Assembly: GCA_039930465.1 (NCBI GenBank)
Contig: JBDTTU010000009.1
Location: forward strand, 7,293-71,292
DNA from: LMDS01 sp039930465
GTDB lineage: Bacteria; Pseudomonadota; Gammaproteobacteria; Burkholderiales; Burkholderiaceae_C
Length of the DNA stretch: 64,000 nt
Reading direction: 5' to 3'
Shown here piece by piece: positions 55,630 to 64,000 of this stretch. The notes under the pieces are model-generated. The model worked only from the letters and a program-made list of their open reading frames with translations, was not told the DNA's origin and searched no databases. A program made the position numbers and the translations under genes. Every line of letters starts with the position of its first letter. The first letter of the stretch is position 1.

Positions 55630-55656
55630 TCAGCACTCCACTTGGGTGAGTGCTAA
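55630..55656. promoter_or_regulatory. CIRCE element (HrcA operator) upstream of rpoH
   Basis: TCAGCACTC (55630-55638), a nine-base spacer, and GAGTGCTAA (55648-55656). The CIRCE consensus is TTAGCACTC-N9-GAGTGCTAA; only the second base of the left arm differs. TAATAT (55654-55659) overlaps its right end and could be the -10 box. The site is 27 bases before the rpoH start codon, so HrcA bound here should block rpoH transcription. Confidence 0.9.
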
Positions 55657-55683
55657 TATTTGCGGAACCGAAAGGAGATCAGC

Positions 55684-56622
<939 letters not shown>

Positions 56623-56645
56623 GCAAGAAGCACTTCTGCCCCACG

Positions 56646-56675
56646 AAAAAGCGGCCTCGCGAGGCCGCTTTTTTT
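56646..56675. terminator. Intrinsic terminator after rpoH, bidirectional
   Basis: AAGCGGCCTC-GC-GAGGCCGCTT is followed by a run of T on the plus strand and preceded by a run of A (so T on the minus strand). It can end rpoH transcription and that of the SCO1 operon converging from the right. Confidence 0.9.
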
Positions 56676-56701
56676 CGGCCGCAACGCGGCGGAAGGAAGC
56701 G

Positions 56702-57307
56702 TCAACCAGCGGCGAGCAGCGCCTTGATGTCGGCCGTGAGCGCTTCGGTGGGTGAGCCGTAGCGCACGAACAAGCGCACGTTGCCCTTGCCGTCGAGCAC
56801 GTACGAGCCCGCGGTGTGGTCCATGGTGTAGCTGCCTTCGGCCTTGCCCGGCACCTTGGCATAGAACACCTTGAATTCCTTGGCGGTGGCCTTGGTCTGA
56901 TCGAGCGTGCCGCGCAAGGCCACGAAGCTCGGGTCGAAGCTGGCCATGTAGGCCTTCAGCACATCCGGCGTGTCGCGCTCCGGGTCGACCGTGACGAACA
57001 CGCCCTGCACCCGGTCGCCGTCTTTGCCGAGCGCCTTTTTCACCTGGGCCAGCTCGGCCATCGTGGTGGGGCACACATCGGGGCACTGGGTGTAGCCGAA
57101 GAACACGACCGTGACCTTGCCCTTGAAGTCGGCAAGCGTGCGCAGCTGGCCGAATTGATCGGGCAGCGACAGCGTGCGCGCATAGTCGGCGCCGGTGATG
57201 TCGACCCCCTGGAACTGCGGCCGGGCAGACGGTGAGCCGAGTTGGTCACAAGCGGCCAGCCCGACGGAGATCAAGAGCGTCGCGAACATGCGGAGGAGTG
57301 GGTTCAC
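56702..57307 (-). CDS. SCO1/SenC copper chaperone for cytochrome oxidase
   Basis: A 201-residue lipoprotein from GTG 57307 (overlapping the ctaB stop as GTGA); an ATG 18 bases later is possible. Signal peptide with lipobox VGLAAC. The copper site is the CPDVC pair in GYTQCPDVCPTTMAEL and the distant His in YTMDHTAGSYVLD. SCO proteins deliver copper to, or keep reduced, the CuA site of cytochrome c oxidase. Last gene of the oxidase assembly operon. Confidence 0.93.
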   Translation of the reverse strand: MNPLLRMFATLLISVGLAACDQLGSPSARPQFQGVDITGADYARTLSLPDQFGQLRTLADFKGKVTVVFFGYTQCPDVCPTTMAELAQVKKALGKDGDRVQGVFVTVDPERDTPDVLKAYMASFDPSFVALRGTLDQTKATAKEFKVFYAKVPGKAEGSYTMDHTAGSYVLDGKGNVRLFVRYGSPTEALTADIKALLAAG

Positions 57308-58218
57308 AGCAGTGGGCTCAGGTAGTGGTCGACCAGCAAGGCCGCGAACAGCAAGGACAGGTAGATGATGGAATAGCGGAAGGTCTTGCGCGCGAGCGCT
57401 TCGGAATATTCGCGCCACAGCTTCCATGCGTAGGCGACAAATCCACCGCTCAACACCACGGCCGCCACCAGATAGATCAGCCCGCTCATGCCGGAAATGA
57501 ACGGCAGCAGCGTGCCGGCGAACAGCACCAGCGTGTAGAGCAACACGTGCAGGCGCGTGAACTCCGAGCCGTGGGTGATCGGCAGCATCGGCAGGCCCGA
57601 CTTGCGGTAGTCCTCGGCGCGGTACAAGGCCAACGCCCAGAAGTGCGGCGGCGTCCAGAGGAAGATGATCAGGCACATGATCAGCGCCTCGGGCCCGACA
57701 TCACCGCGGATCGCGGCCCAGCCGAGCACCGGCGGCATCGCACCCGAAGCGCCGCCGATCACGATGTTCTGCGGCGTCATCGGCTTGAGGATGACGGTGT
57801 AGACGACCGCATAGCCGACGAAGGTGGCAAAGGTGAGCCACATCGTCAGCGGGTTCACAGCGAACCACAGCAGCGCGCTGCCAGCAGCACACAGGGCGGC
57901 CGAGAAAGAGAGCGTCTGGGTGTTGGTGAGCTGGCCGCGTGCCGTGGGGCGCCACGCGGTGCGGGCCATGCGCGCATCGATGCGCTGCTCGACCAGGCAG
58001 TTGAACGCAGCCGCCGCGGCCGCCACGAGCCAGATGCCCGCGGTGGCGGCCAGCGCCACGCGCCAGTCGGGCAGGCCGGGCGTGCCCATCAGCATGCCGA
58101 TCACGGCACAGAAGACGATGAGTTGCACCACGCGAGGCTTGGTCAGCGCGTAGAACTGGCGGGCGCGTGACGGCAGCGAGACGCTGGCAGGCGCGGCTTG
58201 GGTGAGGGTCTCAGACAT
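57304..58218 (-). CDS. ctaB: Protoheme IX farnesyltransferase (haem O synthase)
   Basis: A 304-residue UbiA-family prenyltransferase with nine helices. It starts MSETLTQ at 58218; an ATG at 58239 is possible. FYALTKPRVVQLIVFCAVIG, CLVEQRIDARMARTAWRPT with the Asp-rich first motif, and WTPPHFWALALYRAEDYRKS are family marks. It makes haem O for the oxidase and is adjacent to ctaA, which converts haem O to haem A. Confidence 0.95.
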   Translation of the reverse strand: MSETLTQAAPASVSLPSRARQFYALTKPRVVQLIVFCAVIGMLMGTPGLPDWRVALAATAGIWLVAAAAAAFNCLVEQRIDARMARTAWRPTARGQLTNTQTLSFSAALCAAGSALLWFAVNPLTMWLTFATFVGYAVVYTVILKPMTPQNIVIGGASGAMPPVLGWAAIRGDVGPEALIMCLIIFLWTPPHFWALALYRAEDYRKSGLPMLPITHGSEFTRLHVLLYTLVLFAGTLLPFISGMSGLIYLVAAVVLSGGFVAYAWKLWREYSEALARKTFRYSIIYLSLLFAALLVDHYLSPLL

Positions 58219-58240
58219 GGGGCGAAGCGAATCCGGCATT

Positions 58241-59407
58241 TTACGTAGCCGGGCGCAAGGGCCGGTCTGGCGCGTGCGCGGCGGGGGCTGGCGCCAGACC
58301 GCGACGCGCCTGCGTGAGCAGCACGGCGAGCAGGGTGACGAGCGCCGCCGCGCCGGCCGTGTGCGCCATCGCAGCAACGATCGGCCAGCCGAGCACCACG
58401 TTGCTCAGGCCGCTGGCGAGTTGCCACAGCGCGACCGCGGCCAGGCCGAAGGCCGCGCGTCGCCATGCGGTCTGGCCGCTGGCGAACAGGCGCCACGAAA
58501 GCAGCGCAAGTGCACCCAGCACCACAAGAGCGCCGAGCCGGTGAACGAAGTGGATCGCGGTGAGCGCGGCGAACGGCAGGTAGCCGCCGTCCTTGCCGGC
58601 ACCGAGTTCGCGCAGCACCGCAAAACCGTGTTCGAAATCCATCACCGGCCACCATGCGCCCTGGCAAGTCGGAAAGTCGCTGCAGGCAAGCACTGCATAG
58701 TTGGTGCTGACCCAGCCGCCGAGCGTGATCTGCGCGATGCTGAGCACGGCGACAGCCCAGAGCCCCGCACGGAGGCCCGGCGACAGCATCAGATTCGGCG
58801 GCTCATGCAGTCGGGTCTGGATCGCCAACAACACCAGCAGCCCGAGCCCGCCCAGAAGATGAAGCGTCACGATCGCGGGGTAGAGCTTCATCGTGACCGT
58901 GAGCGCGCCGAACGCGCCTTGCAGGCAGACCCAGACCAGCGTGGCGGTCGCCCACCAGGGTGAGAGCGCAATGCTGCGCTTGCGCGCTTCGAGCCAGCTC
59001 ACCACGGCGATCACGGTGATCAGCGCGCCGACGCCTGTCGCAAGGTAACGATGGATCATTTCCACCCAGGCCTTGCCATGCGTGACCGGCCCGCTCGGCA
59101 ACACACTTTGCGCGCTTTGAATGTGGGCTTGCGCGCCGAGCGGGCTGGCGCTGCCATAACAGCCGGGCCAGTCGGGGCAGCCCAGGCCGGAATCGGTGAG
59201 TCGGGTGAAAGCACCGAACAGCACCAGGTCGAAGGTGAGGAACAAGGTGACGACCGTGAGCGCCTGCAGCCGGCGCACGCCGCGGTGGCCTGCACCTGCC
59301 TGGCCCTGGCGCAACCACACCCACAACAGCGGCCCGAGCGCGAGCAGGCCGCCCACCAGCGCCACGGCGCCGAGGGGGCTCAGGTCGTAGGCCGCGGGGG
59401 CGTTCAC
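58241..59407 (-). CDS. ctaA: Haem A synthase CtaA/COX15
   Basis: A 388-residue membrane protein with eight helices. GAFTRLTDSGLGCPDWPGCYG is the COX15 signature, WVEMIHRYLATGVGAL holds one haem ligand His, ACSDFPTCQG provides the conserved Cys, and FVHRLGALVVLGALALL another His. It oxidises the haem O methyl group. It is 22 bases upstream of ctaB. Confidence 0.95.
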   Translation of the reverse strand: MNAPAAYDLSPLGAVALVGGLLALGPLLWVWLRQGQAGAGHRGVRRLQALTVVTLFLTFDLVLFGAFTRLTDSGLGCPDWPGCYGSASPLGAQAHIQSAQSVLPSGPVTHGKAWVEMIHRYLATGVGALITVIAVVSWLEARKRSIALSPWWATATLVWVCLQGAFGALTVTMKLYPAIVTLHLLGGLGLLVLLAIQTRLHEPPNLMLSPGLRAGLWAVAVLSIAQITLGGWVSTNYAVLACSDFPTCQGAWWPVMDFEHGFAVLRELGAGKDGGYLPFAALTAIHFVHRLGALVVLGALALLSWRLFASGQTAWRRAAFGLAAVALWQLASGLSNVVLGWPIVAAMAHTAGAAALVTLLAVLLTQARRGLAPAPAAHAPDRPLRPAT

Positions 59408-60082
59408 TCAGCGGCCCTCTTTGTCCCAGCCGGCCGAAGCGCGCAGCAGTTTTTCGATGTCGCGCTTGAGCTTGCCGGGTTCGGGGTCGGCGGGCACACG
59501 CATCATCCAGTTGCCGAGCGGGTCGACCACGACCATGTGCTGCGCCAGCGTGCTGCCCGCAGCCGGCGTGAGCCACTGCGCGAGCGCTTCCGGAGCAACA
59601 CGCAGCACGGTGGCCGGCGTGCCGGCGCTGACCGCTTCGAGCGTCTGCTTGCGCGGTGTGGCGCCGTCGATGATCAGCCAGATCTTGTCGAGCCGGTCTT
59701 TTTCGCGGCCCAGTGTTTCGCGCAGCTGGCGCTGGATCCAGAGCTGGCGTTCGCACACGGCGTCGCAGGCACCGCCCGAGATCACGACGAGCAGCCATTG
59801 GCCCTTGAGCGACGCGGCCTCGACCGGTCGACCTTGCAGATCGACAAGCGGCAACTGATCGGGAATCGGCCGCAGCGGCTGGATCAGCTCGCTGTAGTTG
59901 GTGCGCCCCGCGGGCCGGATCACGAAGTAGGTGAGGTACGAAGCGACCACGGGTGCCGCACACACCAGCAGCACCAGCAGCATCTTCAGACGCCCACTCG
60001 TCGTGCGCCGAGCCGCGCCGTCGAGTTCAGGCGTGGGCATCGAATGCACCGTGAAGCTCAGTGGAACGTTCTTGTCAGTCAT
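59408..60082 (-). CDS. Membrane-anchored SCO/thioredoxin-like protein of the oxidase cluster
   Basis: A 224-residue protein starting MTDKNVPLSFTVHSMPTPE at 60082, overlapping the SURF1 stop. One helix (LVLLVCAAPVVASYLTYFVI, ~35-55) precedes a thioredoxin-fold domain: LPLVDLQGRPVEAASLKGQW, LLVVISGGACDAVCERQLW, and MVVVDPLGNWMMRVPAD. The Cys-x3-Cys of CDAVC has the same spacing as the SCO copper site CPDVC. No SCO-type distant His is obvious. Family members in this position are usually called hypothetical; a role in oxidase assembly is likely from context. Confidence 0.8.
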   Translation of the reverse strand: MTDKNVPLSFTVHSMPTPELDGAARRTTSGRLKMLLVLLVCAAPVVASYLTYFVIRPAGRTNYSELIQPLRPIPDQLPLVDLQGRPVEAASLKGQWLLVVISGGACDAVCERQLWIQRQLRETLGREKDRLDKIWLIIDGATPRKQTLEAVSAGTPATVLRVAPEALAQWLTPAAGSTLAQHMVVVDPLGNWMMRVPADPEPGKLKRDIEKLLRASAGWDKEGR

Positions 60083-60821
60083 GGCGCTTGAGCCGCGGTC
60101 GGAGAAGTTGGAACCAGACATACAAACCTGCCATCAAGGCACTCATCGCGAACCACTGGAACGCATAACCGTAGTGCTTCTGCACATCGAGCGCCGGTCG
60201 CGGCCACTGGCGCAGCAGGCCGTCGTTGGCGGCGACCACATCGTCGTGCTGCTGCACCGACAGCGGCGCCAGGCGCAAGCCTGTTTCACGGGCGAAACCC
60301 GCCAGGTCGAGATTTTGCCGGATCACGCCGGTTGCGGCCGAGTCGAACTCGTAGAGCCGTGCCGGCGGCGGGGCGATGGTGCCCTGCACGTCGACGATTC
60401 CGGTCGGCGTGACGATGGCCGGAAGCAGGCTGCGGTCGCGCAGGTCGCGCGGCACCCAGCCGCGTTGCACCAGCACCGCTTCGGGCCGGCCCTCGAGCTG
60501 CAGCGGCGTCACGACGTAGAAGCCGACGCGTGCGTTCATTTGCCGATTCTCGAGGAACACGGTGCGGGCCGCGACCCATTCGCCACGAAGCCGCACCGGC
60601 CGGTAGTGCTGCAGCGTGGCAGTTTGGGCGTCACGCGCGAGCGCAGCGCCCGAGAGCGCAGGCAACGACGCGCGCGAATCGAGCGCCGACTGGATCGCGA
60701 TCTTCTGCGCGGCGCGGCTGAGCTGCCAGTGGCCCAGGCTGGCGGTGAGCGCAACGCCGACCAGGGTGGCCAGCAAGACCCACGCAGCGCGGCGTGCTGG
60801 CCGGGTTGCCGTCACCGACAC
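60075..60821 (-). CDS. SURF1 family oxidase assembly protein
   Basis: A 248-residue protein with helices near both ends (ARRAAWVLLATLVGVALTA and FQWFAMSALMAGLYVWFQL). SLGHWQLSRAAQKIAI and HYRPVRLRGEWVA match SURF1. The start is the GTG at 60821 with CAGGAG five bases upstream; a GTG at 60815 is nearby. SURF1 helps place haem a3 in subunit I. It is divergent from the DUF2909 gene (start 60852). Confidence 0.9.
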   Translation of the reverse strand: MSVTATRPARRAAWVLLATLVGVALTASLGHWQLSRAAQKIAIQSALDSRASLPALSGAALARDAQTATLQHYRPVRLRGEWVAARTVFLENRQMNARVGFYVVTPLQLEGRPEAVLVQRGWVPRDLRDRSLLPAIVTPTGIVDVQGTIAPPPARLYEFDSAATGVIRQNLDLAGFARETGLRLAPLSVQQHDDVVAANDGLLRQWPRPALDVQKHYGYAFQWFAMSALMAGLYVWFQLLRPRLKRHD

Positions 60822-60851
60822 ACGCGCTCCTGCGGCGGATAATCGGGCGCC

Positions 60852-61073
60852 ATGAAGTACCTGATCTTCTTCGCCTTCGTCGGCATCATCGGCGCGCTCG
60901 CCATGGCCGGCGTCTTCATGCTGCGTGGCGGCCGCAACGGCAAGGCCCGCAGCGGCAGCATGATGCGGGCGCTGGCGCTGCGGGTCGCGCTGTCGGTGCT
61001 GTTGTTTGCATGCGTTCTGTTCAGCTGGTGGGCGGGGTGGATTCACCCCACGGGGATTCCGCTGGGCAAGTGA
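60852..61073 (+). CDS. DUF2909 twin-helix membrane protein
   Basis: A 73-residue protein with two helices (LIFFAFVGIIGALAMAGVFM and LALRVALSVLLFACVLFSWW) joined by a basic loop GGRNGKARSGS. DUF2909 proteins regularly sit inside betaproteobacterial oxidase clusters between coxC and surf1; function unknown. The only plus-strand gene here, it is followed by a good terminator. Confidence 0.85.
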   Translation: MKYLIFFAFVGIIGALAMAGVFMLRGGRNGKARSGSMMRALALRVALSVLLFACVLFSWWAGWIHPTGIPLGK

Positions 61074-61084
61074 TCGACCCAAAA

Positions 61085-61111
61085 ACAAACGCCGCGTTCA
61101 GCGGCGTTTGT
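61085..61111. terminator. Bidirectional hairpin between DUF2909 and ctaE
   Basis: ACAAACGCCGC-GTTCA-GCGGCGTTTGT, an eleven-pair perfect stem with five-base loop, preceded by A-rich sequence that gives a T run on the minus strand. It ends ctaE transcription and probably the DUF2909 message. Confidence 0.8.
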
Positions 61112-61130
61112 GATTCGAGCAGATGAATCG

Positions 61131-62015
61131 TCAGAGCCAGTAGACGACGATGTACAGGCCGAGCCAGACCACGTCGACGAAGTGCCAATACCAGGCCGCC
61201 CCTTCGAAGCCGAAGTGGCGCTCCGGCGTGAAGTGCCCCTTCATCAGGCGGATCGTGATGAACAGCAACATCAGCATGCCGACGAACACGTGGAAGCCGT
61301 GAAAGCCGGTGAGCATGAAGAACGTGGAGCCGTAAGCGCCCGACGACAATTTCAGATTCAGTTCGGTGTACGCATGGTGGTACTCGAAGATCTGGAAGCC
61401 GAGGAACGTCACACCCAGCAGCACGGTCAGCCACATGAAGCCGATGGTGCGCACGCGGTGGCCGGCCACCAGAGCATGGTGCGCGATCGTCAGCGTGACG
61501 CCCGAACTCAGCAGCAGCAGTGTGTTGATGGTCGGGATCGGCCACGGACCCATGGTCGCGAACGACTCGACGATGCCGGCCGGCGAACCGGTGGCACCCA
61601 CGGCGCCGGTGGGCCACACGGCCTTGAAGTCGGGCCAGAGCACCGCGTTCTCGAGGCTGCCCAGGTTCGGCAGGGCGTGCATGCGAGTCCAGTACAGGGC
61701 GCCGAAGAAAGCCCCGAAGAACATCACTTCGGAGAAGATGAACCAGCTCATGCTCCAGCGGAACGATACGTCGATGCGGTCGCTGTACATGCCGCTTTCG
61801 CTCTCGCCGATGGCTTGGCGGAACCACTGCTGCAGCACGAAGGCCCACAGCGCCAGGCCGAAGACCAGCGAATAGGCGCCCCAGCCGTGGCCGTTGATCC
61901 ACTGGCCTGCGCCGAGGATCACGAAGAACAGGCCGATCGAGGCCATCACCGGGTGGCGCGAGGGCTCGGGAACGTAGTAATAGGGTGCGTGCCCCTGGGG
62001 TGCGGCTGCCGACAT
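61131..62015 (-). CDS. ctaE: Cytochrome c oxidase subunit III
   Basis: A 294-residue subunit with seven helices. Family marks are YYVPEPSRHPVMASIGLFFV, WFRQAIGESESGMYS, RWSMSWFIFSEVMFFGAFFG, TGFHGFHVFVGMLMLLFITI and FEGAAWYWHFVDVVWLGLYI. It stabilises subunit I and the proton path. It is 39 bases downstream of the DUF2970 gene. Confidence 0.96.
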   Translation of the reverse strand: MSAAAPQGHAPYYYVPEPSRHPVMASIGLFFVILGAGQWINGHGWGAYSLVFGLALWAFVLQQWFRQAIGESESGMYSDRIDVSFRWSMSWFIFSEVMFFGAFFGALYWTRMHALPNLGSLENAVLWPDFKAVWPTGAVGATGSPAGIVESFATMGPWPIPTINTLLLLSSGVTLTIAHHALVAGHRVRTIGFMWLTVLLGVTFLGFQIFEYHHAYTELNLKLSSGAYGSTFFMLTGFHGFHVFVGMLMLLFITIRLMKGHFTPERHFGFEGAAWYWHFVDVVWLGLYIVVYWL

Positions 62016-62054
62016 GTTTTCTCCTGAAGTCCTGATTCTTGGAATGTTGGGCTC

Positions 62055-62294
62055 TTACTTCGCGACGCCGGTGGCCAGCACCCAGTTCACGAGCAGCAAG
62101 AGCAGGGTGATGAATATCGCCGCGCCGACCACACCGGCAATGACCACATGCACCGGGTTCAACTGGCTCACGTCTTTTTCGTGGTCGCTCGCCTTGCGCA
62201 CACCGAAGAACGACCACGCCACCGCGCGCATCGTCTGAAGGAACGAGCCCTTGCGCTGCACGGCCTGCTTGAGATCGGCGCCCGGCTCGGTCAT
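62055..62294 (-). CDS. DUF2970 small membrane protein
   Basis: A 79-residue protein starting MTEPGADLKQAVQRKGSF at 62294, overlapping the ctaG stop by four bases. TMRAVAWSFFGVRKASDHEK is the DUF2970 core, followed by a single helix (VVIAGVVGAAIFITLLLLLV). It occurs in this place in many betaproteobacterial oxidase operons and has no known function. Confidence 0.87.
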   Translation of the reverse strand: MTEPGADLKQAVQRKGSFLQTMRAVAWSFFGVRKASDHEKDVSQLNPVHVVIAGVVGAAIFITLLLLLVNWVLATGVAK

Positions 62295-62938
62295 GAGCGC
62301 GCCTTCGCTGCATCTACGGCAACCGCCGCCTTGGCGGCCGCTTCCGGCGCCGCCGGCACTTTGCCGCCCACCTCGAAGAAGGTGTACGACAAGGTGATGG
62401 TCTTCACGTCTTTCGACAGCTTCGGGTCGATCACGAACACCACCGGCCACTGCTTCGATTCACCCGGCTTGAGGGTGTATTCGTTGAAGCAGAAACACTC
62501 GAGTTTGTGGAAGTAGGGCATCGCCTGCATCGGGGCGTAGCTGGGGATGGCCTGCGCTGCCATCGTGCGGTTCTGGATGTTCCTGAACTCGTACATCATC
62601 GTCGTCAGCTGGCCCGGGTGAACCTCGACCGAGCGCTGGGCGGGCTTGAAGTCCCAGGGCCCACGCGCGTTGGCGTCGAACTCGATCGTGATGGTGCGGC
62701 TCAGGTCGACCTGGCTGTTCTTGTCATAACGCGCGAGCCCGGCGGTGCTGGACAGTTCCGACAAAGACAGCACGTTGATGCCGAGCGCGGAGCAGATCGC
62801 GCGGTAAATCGGCACCAGCGCATAGCCGAAGCAGAACATCAGCGCAATCACCACCAGCAGCTTGCCCACCATGCGCCGGTTGTCGCCGCTCAGTGAAGCG
62901 GCGCCAGCGGTGGCGCGGGGAGTCGACGATTCAGGCAT
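62291..62938 (-). CDS. ctaG: Cytochrome c oxidase assembly protein CtaG/COX11
   Basis: A 215-residue protein with one N-terminal helix (LLVVIALMFCFGYALVPIYR) and a periplasmic immunoglobulin-like copper domain. The copper-binding CFCF is in KLECFCFNEYTLKPGES, and VVFVIDPKLSKDVKTITLSY follows. It supplies copper to the CuB site of subunit I. It lies 21 bases downstream of a 36-residue ORF. Confidence 0.95.
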   Translation of the reverse strand: MPESSTPRATAGAASLSGDNRRMVGKLLVVIALMFCFGYALVPIYRAICSALGINVLSLSELSSTAGLARYDKNSQVDLSRTITIEFDANARGPWDFKPAQRSVEVHPGQLTTMMYEFRNIQNRTMAAQAIPSYAPMQAMPYFHKLECFCFNEYTLKPGESKQWPVVFVIDPKLSKDVKTITLSYTFFEVGGKVPAAPEAAAKAAVAVDAAKARS

Positions 62939-62959
62939 GGCTGGGCTGCTGGTTCGCGC

Positions 62960-63070
62960 TCACATGCCGAACACGGCGCTCTTGATCATGAAGCCGAGGA
63001 AGATCACGACCGCGATCGACGCCAGCGTCAGGCCGAAGCGTTGGTTCTTCTTTCGCTGTTCGGGCGTCAT
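62960..63070 (-). CDS. Very small single-helix oxidase-associated protein (36 residues)
   Basis: ATG at 63070 to TGA at 62960. It reads MTPEQRKKNQRFGLTLAS then one helix IAVVIFLGFMIKSAVFGM. A basic N terminus before a single transmembrane helix is the pattern of the small assembly protein found between ctaD and ctaG in Burkholderiales. It lies 22 bases after the ctaD stop and 21 before ctaG, and is easily missed by length cut-offs. Confidence 0.8.
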   Translation of the reverse strand: MTPEQRKKNQRFGLTLASIAVVIFLGFMIKSAVFGM

Positions 63071-63092
63071 CGCAGCTTCCCGGTTCACGCGC

Positions 63093-64000
63093 TCAAGCCA
63101 GAATCTTGGTGGCCGCGGCGTTCAGCTTGGGCGGCTGCTCGAAGGTGTGGAACGGCGCCGGCGACGGCACTTCCCATTCCAGGCCTTCGGCGCCTTCCCA
63201 GGGCTGCTGCGGTGCCGGTGCGCCCTTGCCGCGCATCGCCGGCACGACGACGAACAGGAAGAAGTAGACCTGCATCGAACCGAACCAGAACGCGCCCAGC
63301 GACGCGATCATGTTGAAGTCGGCGAACTGCATCGGGTAGTCGGCATAACGGCGCGGCATGCCGGCCAGCCCGAGGAAGTGCATCGGGAAGAAGGTGATGT
63401 TGAACGCGATCAACGAGCCCCAGAAGTGGATCTTGCCGCGCGTTTCGTTGTACATCACGCCGGTCCACTTCGGGGCCCAGTAGTAGAAGCCCGAGAACAG
63501 ACCGAACAGCGAACCCGCCACCAGCACGTAGTGGAAGTGCGCGACGACGTAGTAGGTGTCTTGCAGCTGAATGTCGACCGGCGCCATCGCCAGGATCAGC
63601 CCGGTGAAGCCACCCATCGTGAACACGAAGATGAAACCGACCGCGAACAGCATCGGCGTTTCGAAGGTCATCGAGCCGCGCCACATGGTGGCGATCCAGT
63701 TGAAGATCTTCACGCCGGTGGGCACCGCGATCAGCATCGTCGCGTACATGAAGAACAGCTGGCCCGTGACCGGCATGCCAGTCGTGAACATGTGGTGGGC
63801 CCAGACGATGAACGACAGGATCGCGATCGAGGCAGTGGCATACACCATCGAGGTGTAGCCGAACAGGCGCTTGCGGGCGAAAGCCGGGATCACCGCGCTG
63901 ACGATGCCGAAGGCCGGCAAGATCATGATGTAGACCTCGGGGTGGCCGAAGAACCAGAAGATGTGCTGGTACATCACCGGGTCACCGCCGCCGGCGGGGT
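63093..64000 (-). CDS. ctaD: Cytochrome c oxidase subunit I (5' part outside window)
   Basis: The C-terminal 302 codons of subunit I, cut by the window edge. Haem-copper marks are QHIFWFFGHPEVYIMILP with a CuB His and the cross-linked Tyr, VWAHHMFTTGMP with two CuB His, TYYVVAHFHYVLVAGSLFG with the haem ligands, and RYADYPMQF. This is the aa3-type, with HPEVY and YVVAHFHY as in mitochondrial-like family A oxidases. It is read first in the operon leading to ctaG, DUF2970 and ctaE. Confidence 0.96.
   Translation of the reverse strand, partial: PAGGGDPVMYQHIFWFFGHPEVYIMILPAFGIVSAVIPAFARKRLFGYTSMVYATASIAILSFIVWAHHMFTTGMPVTGQLFFMYATMLIAVPTGVKIFNWIATMWRGSMTFETPMLFAVGFIFVFTMGGFTGLILAMAPVDIQLQDTYYVVAHFHYVLVAGSLFGLFSGFYYWAPKWTGVMYNETRGKIHFWGSLIAFNITFFPMHFLGLAGMPRRYADYPMQFADFNMIASLGAFWFGSMQVYFFLFVVVPAMRGKGAPAPQQPWEGAEGLEWEVPSPAPFHTFEQPPKLNAAATKILA

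Overview
This is a high-GC stretch of a bacterial chromosome whose gene content and order point to a betaproteobacterium of the order Burkholderiales, probably the Rubrivivax/Leptothrix/Rhizobacter group. The evidence is the rpmF-plsX-fabHDG-acpP-fabF operon running into rpoE-rseA-rseB, the ctaD-ctaG-ctaE-SURF1-ctaA-ctaB-SCO1 order next to rpoH, and a CIRCE element in front of rpoH. The taxon is inferred from gene order and protein style; no database search was possible. No gap without a gene exceeds about 240 bases, and I saw no tRNA, rRNA, insertion sequence or CRISPR array.

Layout. (1) 1-8794, minus strand: yceD, rpmF, fatty-acid and phospholipid genes (plsX, fabH, fabD, fabG, acpP, fabF), a small YgfX-like membrane protein, then rpoE, rseA and the start of rseB. 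(2) 8850-11759: a Maf pyrophosphatase, an RsmI-like methyltransferase and a convergent DEAD-box helicase. (3) 11912-33748: a Wzx/Wzy-type exopolysaccharide or O-antigen locus. The plus-strand half holds a TviB/TviC-like sugar-nucleotide pair, a 3,5-epimerase, ManC, a Wza-like SLBB exporter and a Wzz-like protein. The minus-strand half holds an arylsulfotransferase-like lipoprotein, a WbpM/CapD-type dehydratase, a PglC-type phosphoglycosyl transferase, a DegT aminotransferase, three methyltransferases, two glycosyltransferases, an O-antigen ligase/polymerase, a flippase and a wrecked UDP-glucose dehydrogenase. (4) 33946-36797: lysS, a PNPOx-like flavin protein and an enoyl-CoA hydratase. (5) 36914-40395: a two-gene SIR2-TIR plus membrane STAND ATPase operon, the best candidate for an undescribed immune system. 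(6) 40417-52337: a DUF3108 protein, an M61 peptidase, a DUF3429 protein, GbsR with the bd-type oxidase cioAB, dsbC, a UbiH-like monooxygenase, a MOSC protein, DUF4826, pirin and ychF. (7) 52369-56622: a large MASE1-CHASE-PAS hybrid kinase, then rpoH under a CIRCE operator. (8) 56702-64000, mostly minus strand: assembly factors and subunits of an aa3-type cytochrome c oxidase, with ctaD cut by the window edge.

How it fits together. The first operon couples membrane lipid synthesis to the sigma-E envelope-stress switch. In the polysaccharide locus, nucleotide sugars are made, a first sugar phosphate is loaded on undecaprenyl phosphate by the PglC-like enzyme, the unit is extended and methylated, flipped by the Wzx-like protein, polymerised, and exported through the Wza-like channel. 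A periplasmic sulfotransferase-like lipoprotein could decorate the product. In the SIR2-TIR/STAND pair, the STAND ATPase would sense a trigger at the membrane and the TIR domain would hydrolyse NAD or make a nucleotide signal; this role is inference from domain content.
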